A DNA stretch of 9,099 nt, taken from NCBI GenBank assembly GCA_018675395.1, contig JABGYE010000270.1, forward strand, positions 1 through 9,099, read 5' to 3'. A program made the translations under genes and the position numbers. This document shows positions 1-6,654 of the stretch, in pieces. Source of the DNA: EC70 sp018675395 (lineage in GTDB: Bacteria > Verrucomicrobiota > Verrucomicrobiia > Verrucomicrobiales > DEV007). The notes under the pieces are model-generated. The model worked only from the letters and a program-made list of their open reading frames with translations. It did not search any database and was not told the origin of the DNA. Every line of letters starts with the position of its first letter. The first letter of the stretch is position 1.

Positions 1-1
1 T

Positions 2-1372
2 GATGAAGTTGTCAGAACCATCGTAGAATCAGCACCAAAAGCCATTGACCGAATGATGGCATGTGGAATCAATTTTGACCGGCAAGATAATGGAAAATTT
101 TCCCTAGGTAAGGAAGGTGGACACACACAAAGGAGAATACTTTATTCTAAGGATACCACCGGAAAAGAAATCTCGAACAAACTCTTAATGGCAGCCCAGG
201 AATGTAGTAATATTACTATCTTGGAAGATCATTTTGCAATTGATCTTATCACTACTGAAAAACTTGGAATCGATGGTGAAAACAGTATCGTTGGTCTCTA
301 TGCCTTAGATGAAAATGCTGGAAAAATTCTGACTTTCCGATCAAATAAAGTGATCCTCTGCACTGGAGGATGTGGAAGAGTTTATCTTTATACAACAAAT
401 CCAAACGTTGCGACAGGTGACGGATTAGCAATGGCTTATAGGGCCGGAGCAGATGTAGCAAACATGGAATTTATTCAATTCCATCCAACGTGTCTCTATC
501 ATCACGATTTAAATAATTTTCTTATCTCCGAAGCGGTAAGAGGTGAAGGAGGAATATTAATTAGTAAGGACGGAAATGAATTCATGGAAAAGCATGATCC
601 CAGAGGGTCGCTAGCCCCTCGAGACATCGTGGCTAGGGCCATAGATCATGAAATTAAAAGGACGGGAGAACCGTGCGTATTTGTTGATATCACACACAAA
701 TCGAAAGAATATCTATCCGAGCGTTTTCCTAACATTTACAAGACATGCTTATCGGTAGGCATAGATCCAGCAAATGATCCTATACCAGTAGTTCCAGCCG
801 CCCATTACCAGTGCGGTGGAGTTAAAACTGATATTAACGGGAGGACCTCCCTGAATGGCCTTTATGCTGTAGGAGAAGTAGCCTGCACAGGACTGCACGG
901 AGCCAATCGCCTAGCATCTAATTCCCTTCTAGAAGGAGCAGTAATTGCTGGGCGCGCCTTGGATGATGCAATAAAAAATAAAAGCAACAAAAAGAAAGTA
1001 TCAGAACAAATAATACCAGAATGGACTAGCGGTGATGCTGAAGACGTTGATGAGCTTGTAGTTATCTATCATAACTGGGATGAGATCCGTCGCCTCATGT
1101 GGGATTATGTATCCATCGTAAGGACCAATAAAAGATTAAAGCGAGCCGTCACAAGATTACAAAATTTGAGACAAGAAGTTCAGGAATTTTACTGGAACTT
1201 TAAGATATGTAGCGACCTGCTAGAACTAAGAAACCTTGTCGAAACAGCTTCACTCATAGTTAATTGCGCACAACTTAGAGATGAAAGCAGAGGCCTTCAT
1301 TACACATTAGATTTTCCTAAAACTAAGGACTCAGCTCAACCTCAGGACACTGTCATTAAATTGCAGAAATAA
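2..1372 (+). CDS. nadB: L-aspartate oxidase (NadB), 5'-truncated at window edge
   Basis: FAD-dependent L-aspartate oxidase, which oxidises L-aspartate to iminoaspartate in the first step of de novo NAD synthesis; cytoplasmic. The reading frame is open from base 2, so the N-terminus (the Rossmann FAD-binding segment, roughly the first 80-90 residues judged against the ~540-residue E. coli protein) lies outside the window; 456 residues are visible. Family signatures seen in order are GGHTQRRIL, CTGGCGRVY, ATGDGLAMAYRAGAD, QFHPT, EAVRGEGG, LAPRDIVARAID, HYQCGGV and GLHGANRLASNSLLEG, followed by the helical C-terminal domain of the fumarate reductase/succinate dehydrogenase flavoprotein superfamily, ending near SRGLHYTLDFP. 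The catalytic Arg of LAPRD, the His of HYQCGG and the Arg of GANRLAS are all present. Aspartate oxidase is preferred over SdhA/FrdA because of the RRIL and HYQCGGV forms and the missing SdhA-type tail. It ends with TAA and converges on the ABC exporter. nadA is not visible here. Confidence 0.95.
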   Translation, partial: DEVVRTIVESAPKAIDRMMACGINFDRQDNGKFSLGKEGGHTQRRILYSKDTTGKEISNKLLMAAQECSNITILEDHFAIDLITTEKLGIDGENSIVGLYALDENAGKILTFRSNKVILCTGGCGRVYLYTTNPNVATGDGLAMAYRAGADVANMEFIQFHPTCLYHHDLNNFLISEAVRGEGGILISKDGNEFMEKHDPRGSLAPRDIVARAIDHEIKRTGEPCVFVDITHKSKEYLSERFPNIYKTCLSVGIDPANDPIPVVPAAHYQCGGVKTDINGRTSLNGLYAVGEVACTGLHGANRLASNSLLEGAVIAGRALDDAIKNKSNKKKVSEQIIPEWTSGDAEDVDELVVIYHNWDEIRRLMWDYVSIVRTNKRLKRAVTRLQNLRQEVQEFYWNFKICSDLLELRNLVETASLIVNCAQLRDESRGLHYTLDFPKTKDSAQPQDTVIKLQK

Positions 1373-1384
1373 TTTAGTTAATCC

Positions 1385-3313
1385 CTAAACTTCATAATCA
1401 GCGGATACTCCATCATGACCGAACTGCATACGGTATAAATGCTGGTAAGTATCCGAAGAATCTAGAAGCTCAGAATGTGATCCTATGGCACTGATCCGCC
1501 CCCTTTCCATCACTACAATTCTGTCAGCATTAAGTATCGTTGATAACCGATGTGCTATAGCGATGGATGTCCTGCCCTTCGAAAGTTTCTGCAGAGCCTC
1601 CTGGATCACTTTCTCGGAACGAGAATCCAGAGCAGAAGTAGCCTCATCCAACAATAATATCGGCGCATCCCTCAAAATGGCTCGGGCAATACTGATCCTC
1701 TGCTTCTGCCCTCCAGATAGCTTATCTCCTTTGTCACCAACTATCGTATCGTACCCCTGCTCTTGATCAATAATGAACTCATGAGCATGTGCCATTTTGG
1801 CAGCCGCAATGACTTCTTCCTTAGTAGCATCGAGTTTTCCGTAACGAATATTTTCATATATTGAATCATGAAACAAAAATGTATCCTGATTAACGACACC
1901 TATATGATCCCTCAACGATTCCTGACGGATGTTTCTGATGTCAGCACCATCAATACTCACTGTTCCATCACGCGGATCATAAAAACGTAATATAAGAGAA
2001 AACAGAGTACTCTTTCCTGCACCACTTTCACCGACAAGAGCATAGTTTTTACCAGCCTCAACAGTAAAATCAATTTCCTCAACAGCATAAACTTCCTCTC
2101 CATAGGAATGACTCACATTTTCAAATCGTATCTCTCCTTTGCAATCCTCAATTTCCACTGCATCATCTGCGTCCTGAATGGACGGAGCACGATCCATCAT
2201 TTTGAAAACTTTGGCAGTAGCCGCCAGTGACTTTTGCAATAGAACTGAAATTCGGCTCATTGACTTGGCCGGCGGGTACAAAAGTACAAGGCCTGCATTT
2301 AAGGCCAAGAATTTCCCTGGACCACCAGATCCTGGAAAAAAAGAACAATAGACTAAGGCTGCACCCACTCCAAAAGAGGCAACAATCTCAACGAGCGGGC
2401 TCACAATCTCCATCGCTTTACGCCAACGCATGATAAATATCATCATTCTGGAATTGGCTTGAACAAACTTGCCTATTTCATGTTCTTCTCTGGCATGTCC
2501 CTTGACAACCTGAATGCCAGAAATCGCTTCTTGCATCACGACCATCATTTTTTCCGCTTCATCTTCCTCTTTCCGTCCTGACTTGCGGACCTTACGTCCC
2601 GCAATAATGACCGGAACGATACAAATCGGAAACAAAACAAGGGCACAAAGTGCAAATTGCCAGTCAATATAAAATATTGCCGCAAGAGCAGAAATAATCG
2701 CCACGGGTTGCTTAACAATATCGCTGACTGCTGTCGTGAGTGTCTGCTGTGCAAGTCTGGTCTGATTGAATACTGTCTGCATTAATTCACCTCCCTTACT
2801 TTGATTAAAATAATCAAGGGATTGACCCATTAGTCTGCGAAACAACTTCACTCTTATGTCACTAAGAACCCGCAAACTGCACCAGAGCATACAATAAGAG
2901 TTAAGGAATCCGAACAGACCTCTAATCACCATGATCGCAGGTATAAGGAAAGCTACTAAAAGAATATGTGAATCAAATTGAACGGCGTTCCCAGCACTCT
3001 CTTGGATAATTCCTTGGACCTTTTCGAAAGCTTCTTGGGCCTTATCAATTTCTTCCGGGGGTAACTTATTTTTGATTTCCTCAAAATCTTCTGGTCCTTT
3101 ACTTGCTCCAAAAACAATATTTGTAACATAATTAATAACGAGAACCATTCCCCCATTCACCATCCCATAAAGAGCACCAAAAATAATCCCAAAAATAAAC
3201 CTCCATTTGTAGGGTTTCAAATAAGCTGCCAAACGACGGTAAGGCCCTGCAACGGAACCACCAGAATCCAAAGCGACTCTCTTGGCCTTATCATCATTTA
3301 ATTCAGCTTTCAT
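1385..3313 (-). CDS. MsbA-type ABC exporter, fused transmembrane and ATPase domains
   Basis: Half-transporter expected to act as an inner-membrane homodimer exporting a lipid, lipopeptide or drug-like substrate; the substrate cannot be read from sequence. Start taken as the ATG at 3313 (642 residues); an in-frame TTG at 3328 would add five residues, and a TGA stop lies six bases further upstream. No Shine-Dalgarno is seen for either. Numbering from the TTG, hydrophobic segments lie near 43-73, 121-147, 207-242 and 305-353, fitting a six-helix ABC exporter membrane domain. The ATPase domain spans about 398-632, with Walker A GESGAGKST (433-441), Q-loop Gln481, signature LSGGQ (537-541), Walker B ILLLDE (557-562), D-loop SALD and H-loop His593, so it appears catalytically intact. 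Unusual is a charged segment of about 45 residues (75-119) between the first two helices, where MsbA has only a short loop. The gene is divergent from the esterase and convergent with nadB. Lipid A/phospholipid flippase is a family-based guess only. Confidence 0.93.
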   Translation of the reverse strand: MKAELNDDKAKRVALDSGGSVAGPYRRLAAYLKPYKWRFIFGIIFGALYGMVNGGMVLVINYVTNIVFGASKGPEDFEEIKNKLPPEEIDKAQEAFEKVQGIIQESAGNAVQFDSHILLVAFLIPAIMVIRGLFGFLNSYCMLWCSLRVLSDIRVKLFRRLMGQSLDYFNQSKGGELMQTVFNQTRLAQQTLTTAVSDIVKQPVAIISALAAIFYIDWQFALCALVLFPICIVPVIIAGRKVRKSGRKEEDEAEKMMVVMQEAISGIQVVKGHAREEHEIGKFVQANSRMMIFIMRWRKAMEIVSPLVEIVASFGVGAALVYCSFFPGSGGPGKFLALNAGLVLLYPPAKSMSRISVLLQKSLAATAKVFKMMDRAPSIQDADDAVEIEDCKGEIRFENVSHSYGEEVYAVEEIDFTVEAGKNYALVGESGAGKSTLFSLILRFYDPRDGTVSIDGADIRNIRQESLRDHIGVVNQDTFLFHDSIYENIRYGKLDATKEEVIAAAKMAHAHEFIIDQEQGYDTIVGDKGDKLSGGQKQRISIARAILRDAPILLLDEATSALDSRSEKVIQEALQKLSKGRTSIAIAHRLSTILNADRIVVMERGRISAIGSHSELLDSSDTYQHLYRMQFGHDGVSADYEV

Positions 3314-3318
3314 TACTA

Positions 3319-3334
3319 TGACCGTCAATGGTCA
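3319..3334. repeat. Small inverted repeat just upstream of the exporter start
   Basis: Perfect 5-bp arms TGACC and GGTCA separated by six bases, lying directly 5' of the exporter ATG (3313). In the exporter mRNA it would form a weak hairpin or, as DNA, a possible operator half-site pair. Arms this short can occur by chance, so function is not claimed. Confidence 0.25.
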
Positions 3335-3420
3335 GATTGCTGAACCGATAGCACGGATCCTTGATCTCGTCGAAGCTTCCTAATTAATTACAATTTAATG
3401 ATTCCTAATCAATTTGGTGT

Positions 3421-3426
3421 ATTATA
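3421..3426 (-). promoter_or_regulatory. Candidate -10 box for the ABC exporter
   Basis: The minus strand reads TATAAT, an exact match to the sigma-70 -10 consensus, within an AT-rich stretch. No convincing -35 hexamer lies 16-18 bp further upstream. It would give a leader of about 100 bases before the ATG at 3313. Chance occurrence is easy in sequence this AT-rich. Confidence 0.25.
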
Positions 3427-3470
3427 AATAAAAAATAGGCTAATTCACGCAATCAAACCATAGCAATGGG

Positions 3471-3499
3471 AAGTTTTTAAGATCAAAAAATTAAAACTT
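3471..3499. repeat. AT-rich imperfect inverted repeat
   Basis: AAGTTTTTAA (3471-3480) is complementary to TTAAAACTT (3491-3499) apart from one extra T, with a ten-base spacer. It sits near the middle of the divergent intergenic region. It could be an operator or a weak hairpin; base composition alone makes such repeats common here. Confidence 0.25.
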
Positions 3500-3559
3500 A
3501 TCTTTAATACAATTAAATCATCACACCCAATTTTAGATAAAAGTTTCCGACTAACCCGA

Positions 3560-3565
3560 TAGAAT
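3560..3565 (+). promoter_or_regulatory. Candidate -10 box for the esterase gene
   Basis: TAGAAT matches the sigma-70 -10 consensus at five of six positions and ends 25 bases before the ATG at 3591, which would give a leader of about 20 bases. The sequence at -35 spacing (ATAAAA) is a poor match, so this rests on the -10 alone. Confidence 0.25.
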
Positions 3566-3590
3566 AATCTGATAAAAACGCTTATAAAAA

Positions 3591-4742
3591 ATGATCAACA
3601 CAAGAACAAAGATCACCGGAACCGCACTCTATTTATTTCTTTTCTTTAGCGTTAATGCAGAAGCACAAGTCAACCCCAAGAGAACAATTTTTGATCGCTG
3701 GGACAAGAACAATGACGGGACATTAACCCGCGAAGAATTACCTCAAAATGCAAGACCCAACTTCAATCGAGCCGATAAGAATAATGATGGTTTCATATCT
3801 CGAGAAGAAGATAAAATTTTTCGAGAACAATCTGGGCGCAGACAAAAAAAGGGATCAAGGGATCAGTTAAACAATGATCGCATCGAAATCAAAAATAACA
3901 TTCCTTACGCAGACACCAAAAATCCAAGACAATCCTTGAACTTGATTTTGCCCAAGAGCAGGAAGAAAAAAATCCTTCCTGCCCTTATTTATATTCATGG
4001 AGGAGGATGGAAAAACGGCAATAAGGATCAAGGCATCGCAAGACTATTACCTTATGCGGAGTCCGGAGAATATGTAGGAATTAGTGTCGGCTACAGATTG
4101 TCCGGAGAGGCTCTCTGGCCTGCTCAAATTCATGACTGTAAAGCAGCCATAAGATGGGTCAGAGGTAATGCTAAAAAGTATGACATTAATCCTGAAAGAA
4201 TTGGAGTCTTCGGTAGTTCTGCCGGAGGACATTTAGTAGCGATGCTAGGAACTAGTGAGGACGTGAAAGAATTAGAGGGGAGCCTCGGTAATCACAAGGC
4301 CATGGAAAGTAGAGTCCATTGCGTTGGAAACTTTTTTGGGCCTTCAGCCCTTCTCGAAATGTCAAAATTTCCAAGTAGAATCGATCATGACGCGGCTAAT
4401 TCTCCAGAATCACAACTCATTGGCGGCGCACTGCAGAAAAATAAGACAAAAGCCATCAAAGCTTCCCCAATCAATTACGTAACCAAAGATGATTGCCCAT
4501 TCATTCATGTTCATGGAACGGATGATCAACTAGTCCCCTATAATCAATCTGTAATATTTCACAAAAAACTTTTGGAAAACGGATGCAATTCAACACTCAT
4601 AACAGTCAAAGGGGGAGGGCACGGAGGATTTAAAAATGATACTATACAAAAAATCACAGAAAAATTTTTTGCTGAACAGCTATTGGGGAAAGAATCAAAA
4701 ATTGCGAAAAGTGAAGTACTCATCGAACAGTCCCAAAGATAA
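3591..4742 (+). CDS. Secreted EF-hand alpha/beta-hydrolase (BD-FAE/acetylesterase-like)
   Basis: Predicted exported carboxylic ester hydrolase of 383 residues. The N-terminus has basic residues, a hydrophobic core (about 8-21) and a plausible signal peptidase I site after AEA (23-25). Two canonical EF-hand loops follow: DKNNDGTLTREE at 38-49 and DKNNDGFISREE at 62-73, each with Asp/Asn/Asp ligands and a terminal Glu, so calcium binding is expected. A basic linker leads to the hydrolase domain from about 98: oxyanion-hole motif HGGGW (136-140), nucleophile elbow GSSAG with Ser210, acid residue in HGTDDQLVP (probably Asp312) and His344 in GGGHGGF, a complete Ser-Asp-His triad. This resembles the BD-FAE/esterase-lipase group that removes acetyl or feruloyl groups from plant or algal polysaccharides; the actual substrate is unknown. 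No Shine-Dalgarno is visible before the ATG. The rlmB-like gene starts 37 bases downstream on the same strand and may be co-transcribed. Confidence 0.9.
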   Translation: MINTRTKITGTALYLFLFFSVNAEAQVNPKRTIFDRWDKNNDGTLTREELPQNARPNFNRADKNNDGFISREEDKIFREQSGRRQKKGSRDQLNNDRIEIKNNIPYADTKNPRQSLNLILPKSRKKKILPALIYIHGGGWKNGNKDQGIARLLPYAESGEYVGISVGYRLSGEALWPAQIHDCKAAIRWVRGNAKKYDINPERIGVFGSSAGGHLVAMLGTSEDVKELEGSLGNHKAMESRVHCVGNFFGPSALLEMSKFPSRIDHDAANSPESQLIGGALQKNKTKAIKASPINYVTKDDCPFIHVHGTDDQLVPYNQSVIFHKKLLENGCNSTLITVKGGGHGGFKNDTIQKITEKFFAEQLLGKESKIAKSEVLIEQSQR

Positions 4743-4779
4743 AAATTCTTAGTATCTAAATTAACATCATCATTATAAG

Positions 4780-5355
4780 GTGCACAAAGGATCCCGAACA
4801 ACCGGTAAACGCAGACATGCTCACGGAAACGTGAAAGGCAAAAGGAAAGCGGCTCGCGAGGATGAGCTCATACAAATTATAAAATCTGCGCAGGATCCTC
4901 TAATACTAATACTGGATCAGGTGCAGGATCCTCATAACCTGGGAGCCTGTCTAAGAACCGCGGACGGCTCAGGTTGTACCGCCGTCATTGCTCCTAAGGA
5001 CCGTTCTGCACCACTCAATGATACGGTTCGCCGAGTAGCTTGTGGAGGAGCCGAGTCTGTACCCTACATACAGGTCACAAACCTTTCTAGAACCATTAAA
5101 ACATTGAAGGACGAAGGTTTCTGGTTCGTCGGAACATCAGACAATGCGGACGGTTCATTTTATGAAATTGATCTGAAAGGTAAAATTGCAATCGTCATGG
5201 GAGCAGAGGGGAAAGGACTAAGAAGATTGACCGAAGAGTGCTGTGACTTTCTAGGAAAACTACCTATGTTGGGATCCGTGGAATGCCTCAACGTTTCAGT
5301 CGCCACTGGAATCTGTCTTTATGAAGCGGTCCGCCAAAGGACAAAATCCTCATAA
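4780..5355 (+). CDS. rlmB: RlmB-like SpoU/TrmH-family rRNA 2'-O-methyltransferase, catalytic domain only
   Basis: SAM-dependent RNA ribose 2'-O-methyltransferase of the SPOUT (trefoil-knot) class; the close resemblance to the catalytic half of E. coli RlmB suggests methylation of a guanosine corresponding to 23S rRNA G2251. Three SpoU motifs are visible: motif 1 NLGACLRTADGSG from residue 53 (Asn53, Arg59), motif 2 IVMGAEGKGLRR at 138-149, and motif 3 GSVECLNVSVATG at 165-177. The APKDRSAPLN and ACGGAESVP blocks also match RlmB. Length is 191 residues against about 245 for usual RlmB: the N-terminal L30e-like substrate-binding domain is absent and replaced by a short, very basic stretch (residues 2-27, rich in Lys/Arg/His). 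An upstream in-frame TAA at 4762-4764 rules out a longer N-terminus. GTG at 4780 is the first usable start; a second GTG at residue 18 is possible. No spaced Shine-Dalgarno is seen. Confidence 0.88.
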   Translation: MHKGSRTTGKRRHAHGNVKGKRKAAREDELIQIIKSAQDPLILILDQVQDPHNLGACLRTADGSGCTAVIAPKDRSAPLNDTVRRVACGGAESVPYIQVTNLSRTIKTLKDEGFWFVGTSDNADGSFYEIDLKGKIAIVMGAEGKGLRRLTEECCDFLGKLPMLGSVECLNVSVATGICLYEAVRQRTKSS

Positions 5356-5365
5356 TTAGACAACA

Positions 5366-5435
5366 TTAAGTGATTTTTATTTTTCCCATGAGCAGACTCT
5401 GCTCAAAGTCAGTAGAAAATAACTTTATCACTAAA
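5366..5435. repeat. Nested inverted repeat with 17-bp central palindrome
   Basis: The core at 5389-5405 is a perfect palindrome with 8-base arms TGAGCAGA and TCTGCTCA around a single C, which as RNA gives a 7-bp stem with a 3-base loop. It is flanked by outer complementary arms AGTGAT (5369-5374) and ATCACT (5427-5432), extended by TT/AA, and by ATTTT/AAAAT inside them, so the whole can fold into one interrupted stem. No T-run follows on either strand, which argues against a plain terminator. It could be an operator for a dimeric regulator or a structured RNA leader; neither is shown. Confidence 0.5.
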
Positions 5436-5557
5436 AATAGACCGTAAGATTGCTAAATAAGTCAAAACACCCTATTTGACGGACTTTATGCCTATAAAAC
5501 CTTCAAATTCAGGCACAATAGTCTCAGAAAAAACACTGTGAATTTCGCTGTTTTAGG

Positions 5558-5586
5558 TTGTTTTTCTCCCATTAAATAGCTATTAC
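5558..5586 (+). promoter_or_regulatory. Weak sigma-70-like promoter candidate before the coiled-coil unit
   Basis: TTGTTT (5558-5563) and TATTAC (5581-5586) are separated by exactly 17 bases and lie about 50 bases before the ATG at 5638. Matches to consensus are three of six and four of six, so this is suggestive only, but the position suits a promoter for the three-gene unit. Confidence 0.25.
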
Positions 5587-5598
5587 TACCCATTAACA

Positions 5599-5621
5599 CA
5601 TTTTAAATCCCTAATACCCCT
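5599..5621 (+). promoter_or_regulatory. Upstream element shared with the downstream paralogue (copy 1)
   Basis: CATTTTAA (5599-5606) is followed by TAATACCCCT (5612-5621), ending 16 bases before the start codon at 5638. The same two blocks in the same order precede the paralogous gene at 6655. It may be a conserved regulatory or initiation element, or a remnant of the gene duplication. Confidence 0.4.
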
Positions 5622-5637
5622 CAGTAAACTTACCGCC

Positions 5638-6591
5638 ATGTGGAAAACACTCATTACCGTCTCTATCATATTTGGAATCTTGGCTGGATGGCTCCGCTAT
5701 CAGACATCAACGGACCTGAAGCATGAAAGACAAGCCCGCGCAGATTCAATAATTAATCTAGATCTTGCACAAAAATATCAAAAAGAAGTCCAAGACAAAA
5801 ACAAAGATCACGTTGCAACAACTGCTTCAACGAGTGATGAAGCAGACACTCAGCAAACTGAAGAAGCTAGCAAACGAAAAGAGAAAGGTGAGAAAGAAAG
5901 TAATAAGGCTGGATTAGAAACAGCCAAGGCTGATGTAGAAGCTAAACTTGCAAAACTTGAGCGTGAGCTTGCAGAGATCGGTCAGATCGAAGATCTCGTG
6001 GAAAAGAGTCAAAACCTTCAGGCGGAGATGGCATCGGTTCAGCAAGAAATTGCTATTACCAAAGAAAACTACAAAAACATGGTAGCCAAGCGTGAAGACA
6101 CAGATAACCAAATCACAGCACTGAGGGACAAGGTTTCCCGTCAACGTGCAGGTCAAATGATCGAGGTTAATGCTAAAATCGCTCAGACATATGATAACTG
6201 GGGATTCGTTGTCATTGATAAAGGCGGGAATCAGGGAATCAATGCGAGGGCAAAGCTAGATGTCAAACGTGGTGATAAATTGATTGGAAAACTCAACATC
6301 ACAAATCTCGAGCCTAATGTCTGCGTCTGTGACGTTTTATCTTTGAGTGAAGGAGAAAAATTAGCCGTTGGCGACAGTGTCGTCCTTAGCGCTGAAAGCA
6401 AATGGGATCCATCGAAGAAGCCGGTCGTAGAAACGATCCCAACTCCAGCAGCTCCAGCAGCTCCAGCAGCTGCCCCTGAAAAGCCTGCTGCTCCTGCTGA
6501 AAAAGCAGACGACGATCCTTTTGGACTAGGAGGCGATGATGCTCCTGCTCCTGAAAAACCTGCTGAAACAGAAGATCCTTTCGGCCTATAA
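5638..6591 (+). CDS. Membrane-anchored coiled-coil protein with DPFGL-repeat tail
   Basis: No named family recognised. In the 317 residues, an N-terminal hydrophobic helix (about 5-18) acts as a membrane anchor or uncleaved signal. It is followed by a charged region and a long predicted coiled coil (about 75-170, rich in Glu, Lys, Gln, Ala and Leu), then a compact beta-type domain (about 173-252) marked by NWGFVVIDKGGNQGI and VGDSVVL. The last 60 residues are an Ala/Pro-rich, likely disordered tail with two copies of DPFGL (293-297 and 313-317), the second forming the exact C-terminus. The beta-type domain is clearly homologous to that of the next gene (DWGFVLVNIGKDQGV, PGDKVVF), so the two are paralogues. 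Cys229 and Cys231 form a CxC pair that could be oxidised if the domain is periplasmic. The gene is first in a head-to-tail set of three. A structural envelope role is inferred from architecture only. ATG start with no Shine-Dalgarno. Confidence 0.85.
   Translation: MWKTLITVSIIFGILAGWLRYQTSTDLKHERQARADSIINLDLAQKYQKEVQDKNKDHVATTASTSDEADTQQTEEASKRKEKGEKESNKAGLETAKADVEAKLAKLERELAEIGQIEDLVEKSQNLQAEMASVQQEIAITKENYKNMVAKREDTDNQITALRDKVSRQRAGQMIEVNAKIAQTYDNWGFVVIDKGGNQGINARAKLDVKRGDKLIGKLNITNLEPNVCVCDVLSLSEGEKLAVGDSVVLSAESKWDPSKKPVVETIPTPAAPAAPAAAPEKPAAPAEKADDDPFGLGGDDAPAPEKPAETEDPFGL
6445..6471 (+). repeat. Three exact tandem copies of a 9-base unit
   Basis: CCAGCAGCT is repeated three times without mismatch, starting at 6445, 6454 and 6463. 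It encodes Pro-Ala-Ala repeats in the tail of the coiled-coil protein. In-frame slippage here would lengthen or shorten the linker by three residues per unit without breaking the gene. Confidence 0.85.
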
Positions 6592-6608
6592 TTTTTTCAG
6601 AAATCATT

Positions 6609-6633
6609 CATTTTAATCATTTTTAATACCCCT
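6609..6633 (+). promoter_or_regulatory. Upstream element shared with the preceding paralogue (copy 2)
   Basis: CATTTTAA (6609-6616) and TAATACCCCT (6624-6633) recur here, ending 21 bases before the ATG at 6655, in the 63-base gap between the two paralogous genes. The 10-base block is identical to copy 1 at 5612-5621; spacing between blocks differs by two bases. Confidence 0.4.
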
Positions 6634-6654
6634 TAAAGTTACTCATCAAAAATC

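Larger units (their letters stand above)
3314..3590. other. Divergent AT-rich intergenic region
   Basis: Non-coding stretch between the minus-strand exporter and the plus-strand esterase; both must be transcribed from here unless the promoters lie inside genes. It is strongly AT-rich between about 3380 and 3590 and holds no ORF of note. It contains a TGACC-6 nt-GGTCA inverted repeat at 3319-3334, an AT-rich imperfect inverted repeat at 3471-3499, a TATAAT-type hexamer on the minus strand at 3421-3426 and a TAGAAT hexamer on the plus strand at 3560-3565. No RNA gene was recognised. Confidence 0.7.
5356..5637. other. Non-coding region between rlmB-like and the coiled-coil gene
   Basis: This 282-base stretch carries no convincing gene on either strand. 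It contains a nested inverted repeat (5366-5435), a weak sigma-70-like promoter candidate (5558-5586) and an upstream element shared with the next gene (5599-5621). No clear intrinsic terminator follows the rlmB-like gene; the hairpins here lack a T-run immediately after the stem. Confidence 0.6.

Noticed and set aside
1373..1389. TTTAG/CTAAA arms between nadB and the ABC exporter, as a possible shared terminator.
   Set aside because: Only five weak base pairs, overlapping the exporter stop codon, without a T-run; not supportable as a terminator.
1485..1766. Open frames antisense to the exporter, and similar ones antisense to the esterase, coiled-coil genes, frr and pyrH.
   Set aside because: All lie opposite strongly supported genes, show low-complexity or unfamiliar protein sequence, and lack their own initiation context.
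4890..4933. Direct repeat GCAGGATCCTC at 4890-4900 and 4923-4933 inside the rlmB-like gene, with further GGATCC sites nearby.
   Set aside because: It encodes the chance similarity AQDPL and VQDPH; the second is the conserved family DPHNLG block, so no separate element is implied.
5476..5498. TTGACG followed by TATAAA, resembling a sigma-70 promoter.
   Set aside because: The spacer is only 11 bases, far from the required 16-18, and no better -10 lies at proper spacing.
5530..5554. AAAACA/TGTTTT hairpin followed by T-rich sequence, as a terminator for the rlmB-like gene.
   Set aside because: A 6-bp AT-rich stem with a 13-base loop is too weak, and the T-run begins several bases after the stem.
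6514..6588. DPF motifs resemble the clathrin-adaptor binding motif of eukaryotic endocytic proteins.
   Set aside because: Three-residue resemblance in a bacterial protein with no other eukaryote-like context; coincidence is far more likely.
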